Positions 1-8,638 of a DNA stretch of 64,000 nucleotides are shown one piece after another; position 1 is the first letter of the stretch, and each line of letters starts with the position of its first letter. Origin of the DNA: Amorphoplanes digitatis (GTDB lineage Bacteria; Actinomycetota; Actinomycetes; Mycobacteriales; Micromonosporaceae); the NCBI RefSeq assembly GCF_014205335.1, contig NZ_JACHNH010000001.1, positions 4,954,501 to 5,018,500 of the forward strand. Reading direction: 5' to 3'. Under the pieces are notes generated by a model. It was given only the letters and a program-made list of their open reading frames with translations, had not been told where the DNA came from and did no database searches. The position numbers and the translations under genes were made by a program.

Positions 1-354
1 GATGGCCCAGGTCCGGTCCCGGAAGTGCCGCTTGATCTCGCCGAGCACGGTCGGGATGGCGTAACCGGGGAAGTCCGTGCCGAGGGCGGGGTCGAACTTG
101 TCGACCGCCTTGATCAGCCCGACCACGGCGGTCTGTAGCAGGTCGTCGTGGGGCTCACCGCGTCCGGCGTAGCGGCTCGCCAGGTGACCGGCCAGGGGCA
201 GCCACGCCTCGATCGCCCGGGCCCGCAGGCCCGGGCGCGACGGGTGGCCGGCCGGCAGGTCCGCCACGGCGACGAGCAGGCCGAGGGCGTCGGCGTCGGT
301 ACGCAGGCCGGTCAGCGGGTCCTGCGACGCACGCCGTGCGGACTTCGTGATCAT
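1..354 (-). CDS. SigB/SigF-type alternative sigma factor, N-terminal part (cut by window edge)
   Basis: The first 118 residues are visible; the rest lies left of the window. The end of the fragment reads DDLLQTAVVGLIKAVDKFDP and then GYAIPTVLGEIKRHFRDRTW, the region 2 core of the SigB/SigF/SigG group of sigma-70 factors (core RNA polymerase binding and -10 recognition), which direct general-stress or developmental transcription. A TTG at 358 is in another frame. The ATG at 354 follows a TAGCGT box by 7 bases, the layout of a leaderless actinobacterial gene, and fixes the start. About 40 residues precede region 2, a little longer than usual. No anti-sigma gene is visible upstream, so its regulation cannot be read here. 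Confidence 0.88.
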   Translation of the reverse strand, partial: MITKSARRASQDPLTGLRTDADALGLLVAVADLPAGHPSRPGLRARAIEAWLPLAGHLASRYAGRGEPHDDLLQTAVVGLIKAVDKFDPALGTDFPGYAIPTVLGEIKRHFRDRTWAI

Positions 355-361
355 CCAACTA

Positions 362-367
362 ACGCTA
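362..367 (-). promoter_or_regulatory. -10 box (TAGCGT), leaderless promoter of the sigma factor
   Basis: TAGCGT fits the actinobacterial TANNNT consensus and ends 7 bases before the ATG at 354, so transcription probably starts at or next to the start codon. No Shine-Dalgarno sequence is present. Confidence 0.55.
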
Positions 368-438
368 GACCAACCGGATGATCCCCAACGGACCGAAGGT
401 ACGAGTCCCGTTCGTGTCGGCCCGGATCACCCCTGAGC

Positions 439-2076
439 TCAGAATCGGAACTGGCCGATCATGGCGTCGAGCTCCTTGGTCAGCTCGGCGAGCTGGGCCG
501 CGGCCTGCTGGCTGTCCTCGACGCCGCGGGCGGTGGCCTCGGTGGCACCGGCGAGGCCGTCGACGTTGCCGGCGATCCGGGCGCCGCCGGCCGCGGCGTA
601 CCCGACGCTGCGGTTCATCTCGCTGGTGGTGGCGCTCTGCTCCTCCACCGCCGAGGCGATGGTGGCCTGCAGCCCGTTGACCCGGCTGATGATCTCGCCG
701 ATCTCGGCGATGGCGGCGACCGCGCGTTCCGTGTCGGTCTGGATGGCCTGCACCCGGCGCGAGATGTCCTCGGTGGCCTTGGCGGTCTCCTGCGCGAGGT
801 CCTTGACCTCGCCCGCGACCACGGCGAAGCCCTTGCCGGACTCGCCGGCCCGGGCGGCCTCGATCGTCGCGTTCAGCGCGAGCAGGTTGGTCTGCGCGGC
901 GATCGAGGTGATCGTGGCGATCACGCTGCCGATCTCGGCGGACGAGGAACCCAGGCTGGCGATCGTGCGGCCGGCCGAGTCGGCCACCTCCACCGCCTGT
1001 GCGGCGACGTGGGCGCCCTCGTTGGCGCTGCTCGCGATCTCGGCGATCGAGGCGCCCATCTCCTCGCTGCCGGCCGCGACGATCTGGAGGTTTCGGGAGA
1101 CCTCGTCCGCGGTCTCCGCCACGCTGGCGGCCTGCGCGGACCCCTCACGGGACAGCGAACGGATCGACATGCTGCTCTCGGTCAGCGTGCTGGCGTGGTT
1201 CGCCACGCTGCGGACGCTGGCGGAGATGGTGCCCATGACGGCGCGGAGGGCCTCGGAGGCGCGCTGCATCGCCGACGACATCTGGCCGAGCTCGTCGTTG
1301 CCGCGTACCTCCGGCGAGTGGGTGTAGTCGCCGACGGCGGTCGCCTCCAGGGCCGAGGCCACCTCGCGCAGCTGCCGGACCATCGGGCGGGCGATCATCA
1401 TGGACAGCGCCAGGCCCAGCAGGAGCGCGCCGAGGGTCAGCACGATGGTGACCGCCAGCGCGGTGCGGTACTCGCTGCGCCCCTCGTCGGCGGCGGCGTC
1501 GGCGGTGGCCCGCTCGCTGGCGATCAGGGCGCTCAGGGCGTCGCTCATCCGGTCGGCGTTCTGCCGGAACTGGAGGATCACCGACGCTCCGGGCGCGGTG
1601 GCGGCGTTGAACACCCAGCTGTCGCGCACCTTCTGGTAGTCGGCCCAGGCCTGGCTGAACTTCTCGATCTCCGCCTGGCGCGGGTCGTCCGCGCCGATGC
1701 CGGCCCGGTACTGCTCCAGCGCCTTGTCCAGGTCGGCACCGTTCTTCTTGGCCTGCTCGACGACCTGCGCCTTGGCGTCGATGCCGTGCGCCGCCAGGTA
1801 CGCCGCGAGGTCGCCGTTGGCGAGCTGGACACCCTTGCGGACGGTGTCGAGGCGTTCCTGGCCCGCCACGTTGACCGAGCGCATCTGGTCCAGGCTGGTG
1901 CTCAGGCTCGCCATCCGGGTCATCGCGAAGACGCTGACCACCACGGTGCCCAGGGCGACCGAGCCCACCGCGAGCATGATCTTGGTGGCCAACCGGCGGT
2001 TGGCGAACCAGGTCCCGACGAACCGGGTGGGATTGCGGCGCGGCAGCCGGGGGCTGTTGGCGTCGTTGGCCTTCAT
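439..2076 (-). CDS. Methyl-accepting chemotaxis protein
   Basis: This 545-residue transmembrane chemoreceptor should pass an extracytoplasmic signal to CheA/CheW. A first membrane segment lies near residues 35-55, followed by a roughly 140-residue four-helix-bundle-type sensor region and a second membrane segment (VTIVLTLGALLLGLAL). A HAMP linker and the signalling domain follow. The hairpin tip is canonical (AAQTNLLALNATIEAARAGE), then KGFAVVAGEVKDLA. The ATG at 2076 has GAGGGA nine bases upstream; an in-frame extension to 2187 lacks such support. No che or flagellar gene is nearby, so it is an orphan receptor. Motility-related genes fit an actinomycete with motile spores. Confidence 0.93.
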   Translation of the reverse strand: MKANDANSPRLPRRNPTRFVGTWFANRRLATKIMLAVGSVALGTVVVSVFAMTRMASLSTSLDQMRSVNVAGQERLDTVRKGVQLANGDLAAYLAAHGIDAKAQVVEQAKKNGADLDKALEQYRAGIGADDPRQAEIEKFSQAWADYQKVRDSWVFNAATAPGASVILQFRQNADRMSDALSALIASERATADAAADEGRSEYRTALAVTIVLTLGALLLGLALSMMIARPMVRQLREVASALEATAVGDYTHSPEVRGNDELGQMSSAMQRASEALRAVMGTISASVRSVANHASTLTESSMSIRSLSREGSAQAASVAETADEVSRNLQIVAAGSEEMGASIAEIASSANEGAHVAAQAVEVADSAGRTIASLGSSSAEIGSVIATITSIAAQTNLLALNATIEAARAGESGKGFAVVAGEVKDLAQETAKATEDISRRVQAIQTDTERAVAAIAEIGEIISRVNGLQATIASAVEEQSATTSEMNRSVGYAAAGGARIAGNVDGLAGATEATARGVEDSQQAAAQLAELTKELDAMIGQFRF

Positions 2077-2345
2077 AGGTGCGTGTCCCTCGTGTTCCAG
2101 CTCGCCGGCGGGCTCCCCGGCGAGTGCGTGATCCCGGTCAGCCGGGCAGGCGGCGTCCGCACCCGGGCGGACCCTCCGCACGCCCATCGGCAGCTGTCTG
2201 ACAGAGAGTGAGTTATCTGTGACTTTATGTTGAGGCTCACATCGGCGTCAGGACGGTCATATTCCGCCACCGCCACCCGATGGAACGGTCATAACGAGGG
2301 CCGGAACCGGTCCAGCAGGGTCGGCTCGAAGGACTGGTGGACACC

Positions 2346-3629
2346 ATGCGTGGTGCAGGATTGTCGGCGATCGCCGTCGTCGGCGTACTCGCCCTCAGCG
2401 CGTGCAGCGCGGCCGACGGCGGCCCGGAGGCCGCCTCGGGGCGGGCCACCGAGGTGGCGGGCACCGTCACCTACTGGGACACCTCCGACCCCAAGGCCGA
2501 GGGCCCGGTCTACGAGGAGCTGATCGAGGCCTTCCAGGCCGAGCACCCCGACGTGAAGGTCAATCACGTCTACACCGCCTTCGGTGACGCCCAGGCGAAG
2601 TTCACCGCGGCCGCCGCCGCCGGCAAGGACGCCCCGGACGTGCTGCGCATCGACGGCGGCGCCATCCCGGCGCTGGCCACCGCCGAGGCCATCGCGCCGC
2701 TGGACGGCACCGCCGCCCTCGACGACGAGCCCGACTTCCTGCCCGGCCCGCTGGACACCACCGTCTACCGCGACCACGTCTACGGCGCGCCCCAGGTCAC
2801 CGACACCCTCGCCCTGCTGTACAACAAGGCGCTGCTCAAGAAGGCCGGCGTCGCCCACCCGCCGAGGACCTGGGCCGAGCTGAAGGCCACCGGGCGGGCC
2901 GTCAAGGCCAAGACCGGCGCCAACGGCCTCTACGTCAACACCGGCGCCTACTTCTTCCTGCCCTTCCTGTACGGCGAGGGCACCGACTGGGTCGACGCCG
3001 ACAACAAGAAGATCACCGTGACCTCGCCGAAGGTCGTCGCCGCGATCCACACCGCGCAGGACCTGATCGCCTCCGGCGCGGCCGTGAAGCCGAACTTCGC
3101 CGACCTGTACGGCGGCATGCAGACCGCCTTCAAGGAGGGCAAGGTCGCCATGGTGATCAACGGGCCGTGGTCCGTCTCCGACGCACAGTCCGGCCCGGCG
3201 TTCGCCGACAAGGCCAACCTCGGCATCGCCCCGGTTCCGGCCGGAGCCTCCGGCACCGCCGGCGCGCCGACCGGCGGCCAGAACCTCGTGGTCTACGCCA
3301 AGTCACCGAACTCGGCCGCGGCGTACGAGTTCATCCGCTTCCTGAACTCCGCCGAGAGCCAGGCCAAGGCCGCCGCCAAGAACGGCACCCTGCCGACCCG
3401 CGCCTCGGCGTACACCGACGAGGTCAAGCAGAACGCCACCATCGCCGGCTTCCAGCCGGTGCTGGCGATCGCCCGCGCCCGGCCCGCGGTCGCCAAGGGC
3501 GGCGAGCTGTACACCCCGTTCGAGACCAACCTGGGCCGCATCCTCCAGGGCAAGGTCGGCGTACAGCGCGCCCTGGACGACACCGCCCGGCAGTACCGCG
3601 GCATCCTGACGGACTACACCACGGGCTGA
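2346..3629 (+). CDS. Extracellular sugar-binding lipoprotein of an ABC importer (orphan)
   Basis: This 427-residue solute-binding protein belongs to the family-1 (maltose/oligosaccharide) type. A short hydrophobic signal ends in the lipobox LSAC, so the mature protein should be a lipoprotein on the outer face of the membrane. The body has the usual two-lobe features (VTYWDTSDPKAEGPVYEEL near the N-terminus, then GKDAPDVLRID and KVAMVINGPW). ATG at 2346 has GAAGGA about 11 bases upstream; a GTG at 2337 is too close to that site. Binding proteins of this class usually sit beside two permease genes, but none is present, so it must use permeases encoded elsewhere. The substrate cannot be told from sequence. 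A LacI-type palindrome lies just downstream. Confidence 0.9.
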   Translation: MRGAGLSAIAVVGVLALSACSAADGGPEAASGRATEVAGTVTYWDTSDPKAEGPVYEELIEAFQAEHPDVKVNHVYTAFGDAQAKFTAAAAAGKDAPDVLRIDGGAIPALATAEAIAPLDGTAALDDEPDFLPGPLDTTVYRDHVYGAPQVTDTLALLYNKALLKKAGVAHPPRTWAELKATGRAVKAKTGANGLYVNTGAYFFLPFLYGEGTDWVDADNKKITVTSPKVVAAIHTAQDLIASGAAVKPNFADLYGGMQTAFKEGKVAMVINGPWSVSDAQSGPAFADKANLGIAPVPAGASGTAGAPTGGQNLVVYAKSPNSAAAYEFIRFLNSAESQAKAAAKNGTLPTRASAYTDEVKQNATIAGFQPVLAIARARPAVAKGGELYTPFETNLGRILQGKVGVQRALDDTARQYRGILTDYTTG

Positions 3630-3657
3630 TCAGGGTTTCGCCATCCGGGACGGGTGA

Positions 3658-3669
3658 GCAAGCGCTTGC
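3658..3669. promoter_or_regulatory. LacI-family operator-like palindrome (GCAAGCGCTTGC)
   Basis: This is a perfect 12-base palindrome with a central CG, the form of operators bound by LacI-family sugar regulators in actinobacteria. It lies 29 bases after the binding-protein gene and 33 bases before the F420-type gene, so it most plausibly acts on the downstream promoter. No LacI gene is in the window. Confidence 0.5.
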
Positions 3670-3701
3670 GCTGCGCGCCTACCGTTGGCGAGGGGTGCAT
3701 C

Positions 3702-4178
3702 ATGCCGGACGACCGCACACCGAAGTCCCCGTGGCTGCCGCCGCGCTGGTTCATCCGACTCGCCTGGGTGGTGCATCGCGCGATCTACCGCGGCACCGGC
3801 GGCCGGGTCGGGCTGTCGCGGCCCAAGCCCGACAGCTGGGGCACGATGCGCCTCACCACGGTGGGGCGGCGCAGCGGCCAGGAGCGCAGCGTGATGCTCG
3901 GCTACTTCGAGGACGGCCCCAACCTGGTGACCCTGGCCATGAACGGCTGGGGCGCGCCCGAGCCCGCCTGGTGGCTGAACCTCCAGGCACACCCGGACGT
4001 CACGGTCGCCCTACCCGGCGGCTCGCGGCCGGTGCGCGGCCGGGCCGCGGCGGGCGACGAACGCACCCGCCTGTGGTCGCGCTGGCGCGAGATCAACAAG
4101 GGCCTGGACGGCTTCGCGACGCGGCGCCCGACCGAGACGGCCGTGGTGGTCCTCGAGCCCCGCCCCGCGCGGGACTGA
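3702..4178 (+). CDS. Nitroreductase-family deazaflavin (F420)-dependent oxidoreductase, DDN-like
   Basis: This 158-residue protein resembles the F420-dependent split-barrel nitroreductases typified by mycobacterial Ddn. Family marks include TTVGRRSGQERSVMLGYFED, LVTLAMNGWGAPEPAWWLNL and the following HPDVTVALPGG, which together form the barrel that holds reduced F420. Such enzymes transfer hydride from F420H2 to quinones or other acceptors. Its physiological substrate is unknown. ATG at 3702 has GAGGGG six bases upstream and is preferred over the in-frame GTG at 3654, whose first codons run through the operator-like palindrome. It converges on the VOC gene with 14 bases between stops. Confidence 0.85.
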   Translation: MPDDRTPKSPWLPPRWFIRLAWVVHRAIYRGTGGRVGLSRPKPDSWGTMRLTTVGRRSGQERSVMLGYFEDGPNLVTLAMNGWGAPEPAWWLNLQAHPDVTVALPGGSRPVRGRAAAGDERTRLWSRWREINKGLDGFATRRPTETAVVVLEPRPARD

Positions 4179-4192
4179 CCGGGCCGCGACGC

Positions 4193-4528
4193 TCAGGTCT
4201 CCACGCAGAACTCGTTGCCCTCCGGGTCCTGCATCATGATCAGGTCGCCCTGATCATGGGCGACGGTCGCGCCGAGCTCCTCCAGGCGTTTCACTTCGGC
4301 CCGCACTCCCCCGGGAGCGCGCAGGTCGAAGTGCATCCGCAGCTTGGCGGACCGGTCCTCGGGCACCCGCTGGAACCACAGGTTGGGCCCGCCCCAGCCC
4401 GGCGCCTCCACATAGGCCTTGTCCGAGGTGGAGTCCTCGTCCAGCTCCCCGCCGAGCGCCGCCGCCCAGAAGCGGGCCACCACGAGCGCGTCGCGGCAGT
4501 CGAACGTCACACTCTTGATGTAGGTCAC
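4193..4528 (-). CDS. VOC (glyoxalase-like) family protein
   Basis: This 111-residue single-domain protein of the vicinal-oxygen-chelate fold opens with SVTFDCRDALVVARFWAAAL and closes with IMMQDPEGNEFCVE, both typical of glyoxalase/bleomycin-resistance-like proteins. It contains one beta-alpha-beta-beta-beta pair set, so it probably dimerises to make a metal site. GTG at 4528 overlaps the stop codon of the upstream aminotransferase gene (GTGA), so the two genes are translationally coupled and very likely one operon. The substrate cannot be inferred. Confidence 0.85.
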   Translation of the reverse strand: MTYIKSVTFDCRDALVVARFWAAALGGELDEDSTSDKAYVEAPGWGGPNLWFQRVPEDRSAKLRMHFDLRAPGGVRAEVKRLEELGATVAHDQGDLIMMQDPEGNEFCVET

Positions 4529-6249
4529 GGGGCCGATTGTGCCTCGCGGGCGGCGGGGAGGCACGCGGGCGGGAGCAGGAACCAGCGGAGCTTCTCGAAG
4601 CTCGGCGGGAGGTCTAGCCCCACGCCGTCGGCCGCCTCCGGCCGGGACGCCATGATCCGGCGGGCCTCGTCGAGGTAGCCGGCGAACACGTCCTCGCCGA
4701 GCGTGGGGCCCGGCTCCGGCATGTCGACGACGCCGTCGGCGCCGAGCCGCAGGTCGGACAGGCGCACCGGCAGCCGGGTGCCGGCCGTGTGCCGCCACAG
4801 CCCCGTACGCGGATCGAAGCGGTAGTCGCACAGCAGGCGGTGACCGTCGCGCGCGATCAGGGCGACCGCGTCGGCGAGGTAGCCGGCGACGGCGTCGGAG
4901 ATGAAGTAGTTGAGGTTGACCCGGGTCCAGCCCGGCTTGATGCCCTCCCAGCCCTGGACGATCTCGGCCCGGAACTGCTCGGAGTGCGCCTCGTCGATGC
5001 CGAGCAGCCGGTGGCCGTACGGGCCGGCGCAGGAGCAGCCGCCGCGCGCCTGGATCCCGAAGAGGTCGTTGAGCAGCGCGACCACGAAGTTGTGGTGCAG
5101 GTAGCGTGCGCCGGCCCGGATCTGGAAGGAGACGATCGACAGCCGCTCGGCGCGCAGGTCGCCGAGCACCTCGATCCGGTCCTCCCCGGCCCAGCGGTCC
5201 AGGGTCCGCAGCCACAGTCGCCGCTCGCGGGCGCTGATCGCCCGGGTGCCGACCGCATCCTTGAGCGCGAAGACCAGGCCCGCCCGGATCGACTCCACGA
5301 TTCCGGGCGTGCCGCCCTCCTCCCGGGCGACCGGGTCGTCGAGGTAGCGGTGGGTGGCCGGCGCGACGAAGGCGACCGTACCGCCGCCGGGAGCGGTCGG
5401 CACCCGGTTGGTCAGCAGCGCGCGGTTCACCACCAGCACGCCCGGCGTCTGCGGGCCGCCGACGAACTTGTGCGGCGACAGGAACACCGCGTCCTTGTGG
5501 TCGCCGCGGCCCGGCGCGGACTCCCGCATCCGGATCTCCAGGTACGGGCCGGCCGCCGCGTAGTCCCACAGCGAGAGCGCGCCGTGCTCGTGCAGCAGCC
5601 GCGCCACGGCCCCGGTGTCGGTGAGCAGGCCGGTGACGTTCGACGCGGCCGAGAACGCGCCGATGCGCAGCGGCCGGTCCGCGTACCGGATCAGCCCGCG
5701 CCGCAGGTCGTCGACGTCGATGTGGCCGTCGGGGTCGGCGCCGATGACGACGACGTCGGCGATGGTCTCCCGCCAGGGCAGCTCGTTGGAGTGGTGCTCG
5801 TAGGGCCCGACGAAGACCACCGGCCGGTCCCGCGGGGGGATGTGGCCGGCGAGGCCGTACCGGTCGTCGAGGTTCTCCGGCAGCCGCAGCCCGAGCAGGG
5901 CGATCAGCTTGTTGATCGCCGCGGTGGTGCCCGTACCGCAGAAGATCACGACGTCGCCGGGCCCGCCGCCGACGCTACGGTGGATGATCTCCCGGGCCTC
6001 CTCGCGCAGAGCGCCGGTCTGCAGTCCGGTGGTGGACGCCTCGGTATGCGTGTTGGCGTACCGGGTGAGCACCTGGTGCCGGATGAAGTCCTCGATGAAG
6101 TCGAGCGCCTGGCCGGACGCGGTGTAGTCGGCGTAGGTGATGCGCCGGCGCCCGAACGGCCCGTCGAGCACCTCACCGGCGCCGATCAGCCCGCGGCGGA
6201 TCCGCTCCAGGAGCGGGAACTCCGTTTCTTCGTGCCGGCTGGCGGCCAT
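4525..6249 (-). CDS. Class V aminotransferase-fold PLP enzyme (cysteine desulfurase/isomerase-like)
   Basis: This 574-residue fold-type I PLP enzyme is longer than ordinary cysteine desulfurases (about 400). The cofactor lysine is in LSPHKFVGGPQTPGVLVVN. Other family marks are CGTGTTAAINKLIALLGL (phosphate-binding turn), SNVTGLLTDTGAVARLLHEH, the aspartate-alanine-like DYAAAGPYLEI, and QARGGCSCAGPYGHRLL, a Cys-rich loop where desulfurases carry the catalytic Cys. About 120 C-terminal residues follow the core. The ATG at 6249 has a TAGCGT box six bases upstream and no Shine-Dalgarno site, so it appears leaderless. It is coupled to the VOC gene. The exact reaction is unknown. Confidence 0.85.
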   Translation of the reverse strand: MAASRHEETEFPLLERIRRGLIGAGEVLDGPFGRRRITYADYTASGQALDFIEDFIRHQVLTRYANTHTEASTTGLQTGALREEAREIIHRSVGGGPGDVVIFCGTGTTAAINKLIALLGLRLPENLDDRYGLAGHIPPRDRPVVFVGPYEHHSNELPWRETIADVVVIGADPDGHIDVDDLRRGLIRYADRPLRIGAFSAASNVTGLLTDTGAVARLLHEHGALSLWDYAAAGPYLEIRMRESAPGRGDHKDAVFLSPHKFVGGPQTPGVLVVNRALLTNRVPTAPGGGTVAFVAPATHRYLDDPVAREEGGTPGIVESIRAGLVFALKDAVGTRAISARERRLWLRTLDRWAGEDRIEVLGDLRAERLSIVSFQIRAGARYLHHNFVVALLNDLFGIQARGGCSCAGPYGHRLLGIDEAHSEQFRAEIVQGWEGIKPGWTRVNLNYFISDAVAGYLADAVALIARDGHRLLCDYRFDPRTGLWRHTAGTRLPVRLSDLRLGADGVVDMPEPGPTLGEDVFAGYLDEARRIMASRPEAADGVGLDLPPSFEKLRWFLLPPACLPAAREAQSAP

Positions 6250-6255
6250 AGTTCG

Positions 6256-6261
6256 ACGCTA
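6256..6261 (-). promoter_or_regulatory. -10 box (TAGCGT), leaderless promoter of the aminotransferase-VOC operon
   Basis: TAGCGT lies six bases before the ATG at 6249 and matches TANNNT. The divergent PhoX gene starts 156 bases away, so both promoters share this intergenic region. Confidence 0.55.
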
Positions 6262-6404
6262 CATCTGCAGCGCTCGTGCGGTCTGCGGCATCCCGCCGAC
6301 ATGCATACCCGGGCGACACCCCTCGTTCACCTGTTGTCCGGCATTGACTCATGGCGGCTACCTAGCGTCGGGTCAGCGATCTTCCCTGCAAGGAGCCCTT
6401 CCTG

Positions 6405-8522
6405 ATGACTGAACGACCGCGACTGCTCCCGCTGCTCGGCCAGGCCGGCCACAGCGGACGCGATTCGACGACCTGCCTCTACCGCTGCGGCAACGCCTGC
6501 GACCATCCCGTGCCGAACGAGTCGGACAATCCCTACCTCGGCGACGTCGTCAACGCCGGGATCTCGCGCCGCGGCGTGGTCCGCGCCGGCGCCGTCGGCT
6601 CGCTGGTGCTCGGGCTCGGCGCCGCCGCGGCGAGCCCGGCCCGGGCGGCACCCGCCGCGTCGGCCGCGCCCGCTGCGGCCGCGCCCGCCCGGTCCGCCGG
6701 CGTCCGCAAGGGCAAGGCCGGCCCGCTGACGTTCAAGGCGATCCCGCCGAACCGGCTCGACAGCCTGATCGTGCCCAACGGCTACGACTCGGCCGTCGTC
6801 ATGCGCTGGGGCGACCCCGTGCTGCCCGGCGCGCCCGCGCTGGACCTGGCGAACCAGAGCGCCCGGCGGCAGTCGGCGCAGTTCGGCTACAACAACGACT
6901 TCGTCGGCGTGCTGCCGCTGGGCCGCGGCGGGCGCCGGGCGCTGCTGGTGGTCAATCACGAGTACACCAACGAGGAGCTGATGTTCCCGGGCTTCACCGG
7001 GCTGGAGGCGCTCTCGGTCGAGCAGCTCAAGGTCGCGATGGCCGCGCACGGCCTGTCCGTGGTGGAGCTGGAGCGGGTCGACGGCACCGGGCGGTGGGAG
7101 CCGGTGCGCGGGCACCGGCTGCCGTACAACCGGCGGATCACCGCGCTGGAGACGCCGTTCGCCTTCACCGGGCCGGCCGCCGGCTCGCCCTGGCTGCGGA
7201 CCGCGGCGGACCCGAAGGGCACCACCCCCATCGGTACGCTGAACAACTGCTCGGGCGGGGTCACGCCCTGGGGCACGGTGCTGTCCGGCGAGGAGAACTT
7301 CAACCAGTACTTCGTCGGCGGCGACGGCGCCCCGGCCGAGCTCAAGCCCAAACTGGCCCGGTACGGGATCTCCACGACGGCCCGGGTGCCGGCCGGGTCG
7401 CGGCGCTGGGAACGGGCGCAGGAGCGCTTCGACCTCACGCTGCACCCCAACGAGGCGCACCGCTTCGGCTGGGTCGTCGAGGTCGACCCGTTCGACCCGG
7501 ACTCCAGGCCGCGTAAGCACACCGCCCTCGGCCGGCTCAAGCACGAGGGCGCCAACGTCATCGTGGCCCGCAACGGGCGCGTCGTCGCGTACATGGGCGA
7601 CGACGAGCGCTTCGACTACCTGTACAAGTTCGTCTCGGACCGGAAGTTCCTGGCCGGCGACTCCGCGTACGCCTGGCGGCACAACCTCACGCTGCTGGAG
7701 TCCGGCACGCTCTACGTCGCCAAGGTCACCGGCGACAGCCCGGCGGCGGAGATCGACGGCACCGGCAAGCTGCCCGCCGACGGCACCTTCGACGGCACCG
7801 GCACCTGGATCAAGCTGGTATCCGGCAACACCTCCTACGTGCCGGGCATGACCGCCGCCGAGGTGCTGACGTTCACCCGGCTGGCCGGCGACGCGGTGAA
7901 GGCGACCAAGATGGACCGCCCGGAGGACGTGCAGCCCAGCCCGCTCACCGGCAAGGTCTACGCCGCGATGACCAACAACACCAACCGCGGCGTCGGCACC
8001 AACCCGGGCCCGGACGAGGCGAACCCGCGCAACGCCAACAAGCACGGGCACATCTTCGAGCTGGTCGAGGACCGCGGCGACAACACCGCCGAGTCGTTCA
8101 CCTGGTCGCTGCCGATCGTCTGCGGCGACCCGGCTGACCCGTCCACGTACTTCGCCGGCTACGACAAGTCGGCGGTCTCGCCGATCTCGTGCCCGGACAA
8201 CGTGGCGTTCGACAGCGCGGGCAACCTGTGGATCTCCACCGACGGCAACCAGCTGGACAGCAACGACGGCCTGTTCGCCACCGCGATCGAGGGCTCCGAG
8301 CGCGGCCACCTCAAGCAGTTCCTCACCGTCCCGTACGGCGCGGAGACCTGCGGGCCGTTCATCACCGGCGACGACCGCTCGGTCTTCGTCGCGGTGCAGC
8401 ACCCCGGCGAGATCACCGGCGCCAGCGTGGAGAAGCCGGCCTCGACCTGGCCCGACGGCGATTTCGCCAAGCCGGCGGTCGTGGTCACCTGGCGCCTCGA
8501 CGGCGGCCCGATCGGCGGCTAA
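6405..8522 (+). CDS. PhoX-family alkaline phosphatase (Tat-exported)
   Basis: This 705-residue PhoX-family (DUF839) phosphatase should release phosphate from organic esters outside the cell. The family uses calcium and iron cofactors and is exported folded by the Tat system. The signal SRRGVVRAGAVGSLVLGLG, ending near an Ala-rich cleavage region, sits after an unusually long 60-residue N-terminal leader containing CLYRCGNACDHP, which many PhoX proteins share. Core marks include NHEYTNEELMFPG, NNCSGGVTPWGTVLSGEENF, GWVVEVDPFDPDS and MDRPEDVQPSPLTGKVYAAM. ATG at 6405 follows AAGGAG by ten bases. A strong hairpin terminator follows. Pho-box elements are not obvious upstream. Confidence 0.93.
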   Translation: MTERPRLLPLLGQAGHSGRDSTTCLYRCGNACDHPVPNESDNPYLGDVVNAGISRRGVVRAGAVGSLVLGLGAAAASPARAAPAASAAPAAAAPARSAGVRKGKAGPLTFKAIPPNRLDSLIVPNGYDSAVVMRWGDPVLPGAPALDLANQSARRQSAQFGYNNDFVGVLPLGRGGRRALLVVNHEYTNEELMFPGFTGLEALSVEQLKVAMAAHGLSVVELERVDGTGRWEPVRGHRLPYNRRITALETPFAFTGPAAGSPWLRTAADPKGTTPIGTLNNCSGGVTPWGTVLSGEENFNQYFVGGDGAPAELKPKLARYGISTTARVPAGSRRWERAQERFDLTLHPNEAHRFGWVVEVDPFDPDSRPRKHTALGRLKHEGANVIVARNGRVVAYMGDDERFDYLYKFVSDRKFLAGDSAYAWRHNLTLLESGTLYVAKVTGDSPAAEIDGTGKLPADGTFDGTGTWIKLVSGNTSYVPGMTAAEVLTFTRLAGDAVKATKMDRPEDVQPSPLTGKVYAAMTNNTNRGVGTNPGPDEANPRNANKHGHIFELVEDRGDNTAESFTWSLPIVCGDPADPSTYFAGYDKSAVSPISCPDNVAFDSAGNLWISTDGNQLDSNDGLFATAIEGSERGHLKQFLTVPYGAETCGPFITGDDRSVFVAVQHPGEITGASVEKPASTWPDGDFAKPAVVVTWRLDGGPIGG

Positions 8523-8531
8523 GCGGCGCAC

Positions 8532-8567
8532 CCGGCCCGCCGTGGTATGGCCACCGCGGCGGGCCGG
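8532..8567 (+). terminator. Intrinsic-type terminator after the PhoX gene
   Basis: A 15-base-pair stem with one G-T pair and a six-base loop starts nine bases after the phosphatase stop codon. There is only a short T-containing tail (ATTCCC), normal for high-GC actinobacteria. Confidence 0.6.
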
Positions 8568-8617
8568 ATTCCCGACATGATATAGAGACATCCGAGTACG
8601 TCTATTGCTAAACCTTT

Positions 8618-8632
8618 TCGCAAGTGTTGCGA
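8618..8632. promoter_or_regulatory. Inverted repeat TCGCAA-GTG-TTGCGA upstream of the ROK regulator
   Basis: Two perfect six-base arms flank three bases, and the site ends six bases before the ATG of the ROK gene at 8639. The region upstream is AT-rich for this genome (8575-8617), so it likely holds the promoter. The position fits an autoregulatory operator for the ROK repressor and its GH30 partner. Confidence 0.5.
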
Positions 8633-8638
8633 TAAGGC

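Noticed and set aside
1009..2211. 400-codon plus-strand open frame opposite the chemoreceptor
   Set aside because: Antisense shadow typical of very GC-rich DNA; the minus-strand product has complete chemoreceptor motifs.
2188..2336. Flagellar-type (sigma-28) promoter for the chemoreceptor
   Set aside because: TAAAG and GCCGAT elements occur but about 28 bases apart, not the required spacing.
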